Assembly (NCBI GenBank): GCA_022578605.1
Contig: MU394051.1
Location: forward strand, 847,409 to 911,408
DNA: 64,000 bases
DNA from: Camillea tinctor
Lineage: Eukaryota > Ascomycota > Sordariomycetes > Xylariales > Xylariaceae
Direction of reading: 5' to 3'
Part shown: piece after piece, positions 58,323 to 64,000 of the stretch
Layout of the letters: each line of letters opens with the position of its first letter
How positions within the stretch are numbered: the first letter of the stretch is position 1
Notes under the pieces: generated by a model
Seen by the model: only the letters and a program-made list of their open reading frames with translations
What the model was told of the DNA's origin: nothing
The model's database searches: none
Program-made: the position numbers and the translations under genes

Positions 58323-61006
58323 GCATATATATATACTGTACGTAGACAGCAGGTATATAGTAGCTATACTTGTATAGGTTACAGAGTTAGTTAATAAGTA
58401 CTTTATATATGTAACCTATGTAACCTACATAAGCTATCAAGGTTGGTATATATGCGGGTATAAATGGGATGTTGAAGATGTAGTCAAAAATTGATACATA
58501 TAAAAAAGTTATTACTGTTGTAACAAAATACATGACTGGTCATATTTTAATCAGTCCTTACCCAGGCTCTCGGTATCTGATCCCTCTCCCTCCCTCTCTC
58601 TTTATCTCCCATTCTCGGCGTTAAAATCGATAAACTAGGGGAAATCAAAATATGATATATGACAAATTAGAAAGGTCAGTTGTTGGAGAATTCGAAATTG
58701 GAAAAAAAAAATTGAAAAATTGAAAAATTGGTCGTCTGAAGTGACGATTGTTGCATGTACGTGCATGAATTTGGTTAGTTATGGTGTGGATTGAGTGGAG
58801 GACTTCCCCAGGGTTCATCCAGATCTCAATGTAACTAAACAAACTTAAACGAGCACCAAGCTTTGGGGCCTAGTCTATCGGCTAATGCACCTAATCATGC
58901 GGCTTTGCCATTGGCCAACCCATCTATAGCACGGCTCTAACCTAGTAATAAGGTTTTTTTTTTTGGTTTGTAGATTCAACTTAGTTTAACTTAAGCACTT
59001 GAGCTAACCTAAGGTTAGGTCACTATAATAATCAACATCTTATACCAGCCAGCCTCTACACTAGTAGTAGTAACCGAGTATAAGTGCATTCAATACGTTA
59101 CCTTATACATGTATATTAATACATCGTATGTCCGTACTACTCACACTTATACTCATACTTACACTCGTACTTACGCTCACATTCACATTCACACCCACAC
59201 CTATCAAAATATCTAGACCTGTCATAATGATACACCTAAGCTACTTACTACCTACCACCAACTACAATTACTACCTACATACTTACCCACATAGCTTCAT
59301 AATGATCTCTCGATTCCCCCTCAATCCCAAAGCTTTTGAGATGATTAGACGGATCAAATACCTAACCTAACTTAGACCAAGTACTGGAACTTAGACGGCC
59401 ATCTCAATCAAGTTCTCCTCTAGAAGCCTCCTCCATCATCACGATATCTCGCGTTTCTCTTATATAAACGTACACACATTAGGTACAAGCTAACCTGCCT
59501 AAAGCTAGCTAAATAATATAGTTGTAAGTTACAGGCTCTTGCATGCACGAATACGACGATGGTATCTCCTCTCACTCAACTAATTCATGCCCCCTCTCCC
59601 CTCTCCCCCCTCCTTCAAGACATGCACAATGCGGTCCGTACCGCCAAATAATACGCAATATTCCTGGCCATTAAGGCCCTCGGTGACTGGGTATCCAGGG
59701 TTCTATATTAATGGATATTGTCAAACCTCTCAAGACAGCACCACTCGCGGGCACCATAAGGGCCGTGCCAGCGGAACACCACACACACGTCCCCCCCCCG
59801 ACCGCTTTCATTTTCATTTGCATCGTTCGGGTAATGCACCCACATTTGCGACCTATCGCCCAAGAACCGGTTCTGTCCCACTGGTTCGTGGGATTTCCCG
59901 CCCTGCAGGCAGTGTGTGATATTCTCAACGGTGTGACATGGTGGCCGCCGAGCCCGTTTTCTTTCAAAAGACTTTTCTCAATGAGAGAGAGGAGGGGAGA
60001 GATGAAGGTGCCTGTATTCAACTTCTGCATGCAACCCCCCCCAAAATCCAAGGGCCTCGTCCCCTCTCTCCCTCTCCCTCTGTCTCTCTTGATCGCTCTC
60101 TATCTCCCTTTCTCTTATCTTAGGGTATGCCCTTCAGCCGCCGCCTTATCTCACATCCAAGAATGATAGCCATTAGCCACTCACGGTCAAATCCTCGCTC
60201 GCTAACTAACGAGCTATTACTATGTGACTTTGCCTTACATAGCCTTAGCTCATCAGTGGCGATAGTATCATCCCTATGTCTGATTTTACGACATCATGGG
60301 AGAGAAAAAAAAGACTTTTCGTAAGCAGATGCTAGAAAATAGTACCGAGTCACCTTCTCCTTGGCCATTATATGCTGACCAATGACGCTTGAACACTTTC
60401 CATGGTTCACGCTAAGACCAGGTGTCCATCATCTTAGTGCTCAGATGGTTCGGGATTATCATAAGCGCTGCCATCCCACGGAGCACTATCCCCGTGTCGT
60501 GTCGTCGGCTACGCTACGTACGCCGATGTACTGATCATAGACTTCACTACCTTGTTAGTCTATGTTTGGAAGGCCGGTCGGCTTTGTCTTTAGTCTTCAA
60601 GGTTGTTTGCTAGCCCCTTTACGGGGCGACCGTCACGCGGCTCGCTCACACCTAGGTGGCATCACTATGGACGTATCCACACCTAGATATGAAAATGTGC
60701 ATCATCGTCAGCCTCCGGTTCGTCCGGATACTATCAATGTCGTTTTCCCTTCCGAAAACGTGAATCACTTCCGTCCGAGATGACCCTCTGACAGTCAGAT
60801 CCCCGGCTCTTTGTTGCAATCACAACATGGCATAATCACATGGGCTGGGGGCTGAGTATCTAGGAGAGAATAAAAAGGTGATTCTTTAAGTACAGAGATT
60901 AGAAGCTCGAGGATTTGGGGGTTGCGTTCTTTTTTATCCCATCTTTTCTCGCTTCTAAATTCCAAAAGAAACCTGTTGAATAAAATCATCTACCAACAGA
61001 CCATCA
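56967..61006. other. 4-kb divergent spacer between Zn2Cys6 and CoA-transferase genes
   Basis: Divergent promoters plus a long A/T-rich middle. Contents: purine/pyrimidine-biased DNA to about 58.2 kb, the (TA)18 tract at 58282-58317 within A/T-rich sequence, and CT-rich segments near 59.6 and 60.07 kb. The 152-codon frame at 59711-60166 overlaps a minus-strand frame and has no recognisable motif, so it is not annotated. Confidence 0.55.
58282..58317. repeat. (TA)18 dinucleotide microsatellite
   Basis: 36 uninterrupted bases of alternating T and A, flanked by further imperfect TATATA blocks from 58240 to 58340. It should be able to form a cruciform. Length is likely to vary. Confidence 0.9.
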
Positions 61007-62822
61007 ATGGCTGTCAAGGAAAATACGATACACGCCCCCGAAAAGGGAGGAATTGAACCTTATTCAGTAGGCCAAGGAGCACAAACCGCTTTAAAGGCTT
61101 TATTGCAGTCCTCCAGGTCCGAGTTACCCGCAGAATTTCTACGTTATGTTGAAGATGTCATTTTTGCAAAACCTTCTCTCACCGCAGACACGGTCTGCCT
61201 ACCATGCCCATTGCTCCAGCAGGAGACATGTGCCGCACTAAAAGCACTAGAAGGGTGCGCTACGGCTGCTATCGCGAACCTTCGTCGTAGTAAAAATGAC
61301 GAGAAGAGGGATATCGTAGTCAACCTAGAACGCGTGACATGCTTCTTGATGTCCGCATACATCACCAACATCGACGGCTTGGATAAATGCAATCCAAAAA
61401 CCCGGATGCGACTTCCCGGTTCGTACGACGGAGGATAGTAGAGCATTTATATTATGTTAATTACTGACGAGATAAGTAGATACTGACCTACATCAGGCTC
61501 AGTCGATATTGTACCGGCGCCTATCAGCAGGCCTCTACGAGACTCGAGATGGTGACTTTTACCACATCCATGGATCTCTAGAAGCCAGCACGACCCTGAG
61601 AATGCTAGGTCTTCCCCCTTTCTCCCCTGAACTAACTGACTACCGCCATTGTATTGATACTATCGAAAGTGCTGTCAAGCAGTTTTCTGCGGCTGAGCTT
61701 GAGCAGCTAAACAACCAGCTGCGCCAAGCTGGCATCTCAGCGCTCACGAACCAGCAGTACCAGCAGACTCCCCACGGTCAGGTGATGAGCTCCCTGCCCC
61801 CTTTTACCGTGCAGCAGCTCGAAGGATCTACGCCGCCAGTTCCGTTCCCGGATACCACTAGCAAGGTAGGCAGCGCCCCTGTGCAGTGTTTGCAGGGGGT
61901 CCGCGTCATCGAACTCTGCCGTGTCATCGCAGGTCCGACGATAGGCCGCTCGCTCGCCGCACACGGCGCGTCCGTGTTGAAGATCACCTCGCCGCAGCTG
62001 CCAGACGTCCCCGTCTTCCAGCTCGACGTCAACGCAGGTAAGCACACAACGTCGCTACACCTCAGAGACGCCACCGACCGGGCCACCTTCGAGTCCCTCC
62101 TCGAGACCGCCGACGTCATCATCGACGGCTACCGGCCGGGCTCCCTAGAACGCCTAGGGTACTCGCCCGAGGCCCTCGCCGCAAAGGCGGCCGAGCGCGG
62201 CCGGGGCATCGTCTACGTAGCCGAGGACTGCTTCGGGGGCGCGGGCATCCCGGGCGCGGAATGGGCGGGGCGGCCGGGGTGGCAGCAGATCGCCGACTGC
62301 GTGACGGGCGTGGCGTGGGAGCAGGGCGCGTTCATGGGGCTCGCCGAGCCCGTGGTGCCGCCCTTCCCCATGTCCGACTACGGGACCGGCTGCCTCGGCA
62401 CCGTCGCCGCCATGACGGGCCTCTACCGCCGGGCGACCGAGGGCGGCAGCTGGGTCGGGCGCACCAGCCTCTCGCAGTACGACATCTTCCTGCTCTCGCT
62501 GGGCACGTACCCGGCCGCGGTGCAGGAGCAGCTGCGCCGGTCCCACGACGAGCAGCAGTTCTTCGACCTGCGCCACAGCGACTCGGTCGACGAGGTCGGC
62601 GGCCGCGCGCTCCGCGGCATCAAGAGCCTTCACCCTGAGCTGTTCGACGGCCACACGATGCAGAGCGCGTACAGCGAGGGCTTCGGAGGGGTGGTCACAT
62701 GGCCTAAGGAGGCGCTCGAGGTCACGGGGCTGAAGGTCGGTCATGTGCGCGCTACGAGGCCGAACGGTTTCGACGCGCCATCCTGGGAGGACTGGGAGAG
62801 GGATGAGACGCTTCTGGAGTGA
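61007..62822 (+). CDS. CoA-transferase family III (CaiB/BaiF) enzyme
   Basis: Two exons (61007-61418 and 61480-62822) with a 61-nt intron give 584 residues. The splice is fixed by homology: G|AT forms the Asp of LPDTDLHQAQSILYRRLSAG, a conserved block followed by LYETRDGDFYHIHGSLEAST. The second domain begins GVRVIELCRVIAGPTIGRSL, then AAHGASVLKITSPQLPDVP and ADVIIDGYRPGSLERLGYSP, the family III fold. Later blocks are GIVYVAEDCFGG and FPMSDYGTGCLGTVAAMTGL. Family members move CoA between acyl groups or racemise 2-methylacyl-CoA; fungal two-domain versions are uncharacterised, so the substrate is open. No peroxisomal PTS1 is present (C-terminus TLLE). Codon use becomes very GC-rich after about 62.1 kb, unlike exon 1. 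Intact frame. Confidence 0.9.
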
Positions 62823-64000
62823 CGGACGCTTAGAGCCGGGATGCGGGATATTGCCGCTAGGAGTTGACCGGCGAGACAAGTGGCAGAGGGAGGTACGTGG
62901 GATTAGTCTCCGTGAGACAAGCCCAGGGACGGGTCACTTGACCCGTGTGTGTTCAACGTTTCACGGCAGTTGACGTCGGCTTACTTTTTCGTCCGGTCGA
63001 TAACACATGTGTATGTCATGTGCGTAAACGTGTACGAGTACAAGTGAAAGAGTGCCGTTACCAGCGCGGCGGGTTAGGGAGGCATTTTTTAGTACTACCA
63101 CGACATGAAGTCGGTGAACCCAGGACGATGGGCTTATAGATTGTGGTCACAGGTATTGATGTCAGAGATATCACGGTGGGAACTTCCCACGGAGCCACAT
63201 GGAAGTAATTTTTTGATCACGGAGTCATGATGTAGAACATAGAGATATACTCTAGTTAGGTAGATACCTACGAAGTAGCTATAGGGAGCAAAAAAATAAA
63301 AGCAGTGGTTTGTGTTTTACTTGTGCAATCAAATGCCTTCGAACTTGACTTACATCATGTCAAATTCATATAACCCTGCATTATATCAAGTCAGGAAATA
63401 GACCATGTATCCCAGTCTATATTCCGGTTTCCCTACACCGTTGTTGGTTGCACAAGCAGGGCTTGTGAATGTTGCTCGCCGATCTATTGTGAGCGAAATC
63501 GTCTCACCGTATGAGCACATGATACTAAGGATTTTACATTCATACACTGTATCCGTGCTGTTGGTGCTGCTCAATACGTCAAACTATGTACATAGTGGGG
63601 AAAGGACATGAGATCTTGTGTATGTGGTTTTCTCTTCCCCAGGTGTAACCATATGTTCAGTTGTCATCAGCGAGAATAAAAGTAATTAGGAAAGGGGGGT
63701 GTGGTGAGGGCCAACACATAGGTATCTACTCAATCAATGAGCAAGAAAAGAAAAGGGTGGTTTTGCCAAGAAAGGGAGTGCTCTCGGACCCCCCTTTTCA
63801 AAGATAACCTACAAACAGTTTTTCATTCAGGGGAGAATTGATTCGATACTTTATTCCTATCTTTCCGTGTTCGGAGCCATGACCGGCCGGGATGAGATGA
63901 AATGGGGGGGGGGGGGGGGGGAGCCACAAGTGACCCCAGGTCCAAAACACCACAAAAACACGCATTTCGTTTGACAAAACTGCATCTGCACGAGAAATGA
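62823..64000. other. 3' flank of the CoA-transferase gene to window end
   Basis: No gene is supported. Features seen are a TAGGTAGATACCTA near-palindrome at about 63257-63270 and the G18 tract at 63904-63921. A neighbouring gene may begin beyond the window. Confidence 0.55.
63904..63921. repeat. Homopolymer G18 tract
   Basis: Eighteen uninterrupted guanines. Like the C17 tract at 3361 it is a likely hotspot for length variation and sequencing error. Confidence 0.9.

Noticed and set aside
59671..60166. Overlapping frames on both strands (126 and 151 codons)
   Set aside because: Mutually overlapping, low-complexity ends, no conserved motif on either strand.

Overview
This window looks like nuclear DNA of a filamentous ascomycete (Pezizomycotina, most likely a sordariomycete). 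The protein-coding genes carry short introns of roughly 50-120 nt with GT..AG borders and CTRAY-like branch sites. Intergenic spacers are long and pyrimidine/A-T rich. The gene set is typical of these fungi: HET-domain gene, Zn2Cys6 and bZIP regulators, CE5 and GH16 secreted enzymes, MCT-type MFS carrier, CaiB-like enzyme. The species cannot be named from the sequence alone. Coding density is low: about 14 credible protein genes, 1 tRNA and 3 decayed genes in 64 kb.

Layout. 1-5.4 kb: 3' end of an SRP9/21 gene (+), the ribonucleotide reductase small subunit RNR2 (-), and a DUF4112 membrane protein (-). 6.3-8.7 kb: a broken HET-domain gene (-). 10-11.5 kb: an MCT-like MFS transporter (-). 13.4 kb: an intron-containing tRNA-Val(CAC). 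14.2-18.3 kb: two secreted carbohydrate-active enzymes on the minus strand, an acetylxylan-esterase-like CE5 and a GH16 protein. 20.5-34 kb is the housekeeping core: a WW-domain protein (+), RIX1 (-) and the DEAH helicase DHR1/ECM16 (+) sharing a 343-bp divergent promoter, then YPP1 (+). 34.5-37.6 kb is a decayed strip: an ABC-transporter relic, a 313-bp inverted-repeat element flanked by TA, and a pseudogene of the N-terminal protein methyltransferase NTM1/TAE1. 37.9-39.2 kb: an SMP-30/gluconolactonase-like gene (-). 39.3-48.6 kb contains no convincing gene. 49-50.8 kb: a bZIP regulator (+). 53.8-57 kb: a six-exon Zn2Cys6 regulator (-). 61-62.8 kb: a CoA-transferase family III enzyme (+).

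How the genes relate. RIX1 (pre-60S, ITS2 processing) and DHR1 (pre-40S, U3 release) diverge from one short spacer and are probably co-expressed. YPP1 follows but serves plasma-membrane PI4-kinase recruitment. RNR2 has four ACGCGT (MluI cell-cycle box) sites in its promoter and first two introns, which fits S-phase control. The CE5 gene has a GGCTAAA (XlnR/Xyr1-type) site about 150 bp upstream. No secondary-metabolite cluster or obvious defence island is visible. The less ordinary content is the decayed strip, the intronic MCB cluster and the long gene-free block. Exon borders given here were read by eye from splice signals and reading-frame continuity and have not been tested against transcripts.
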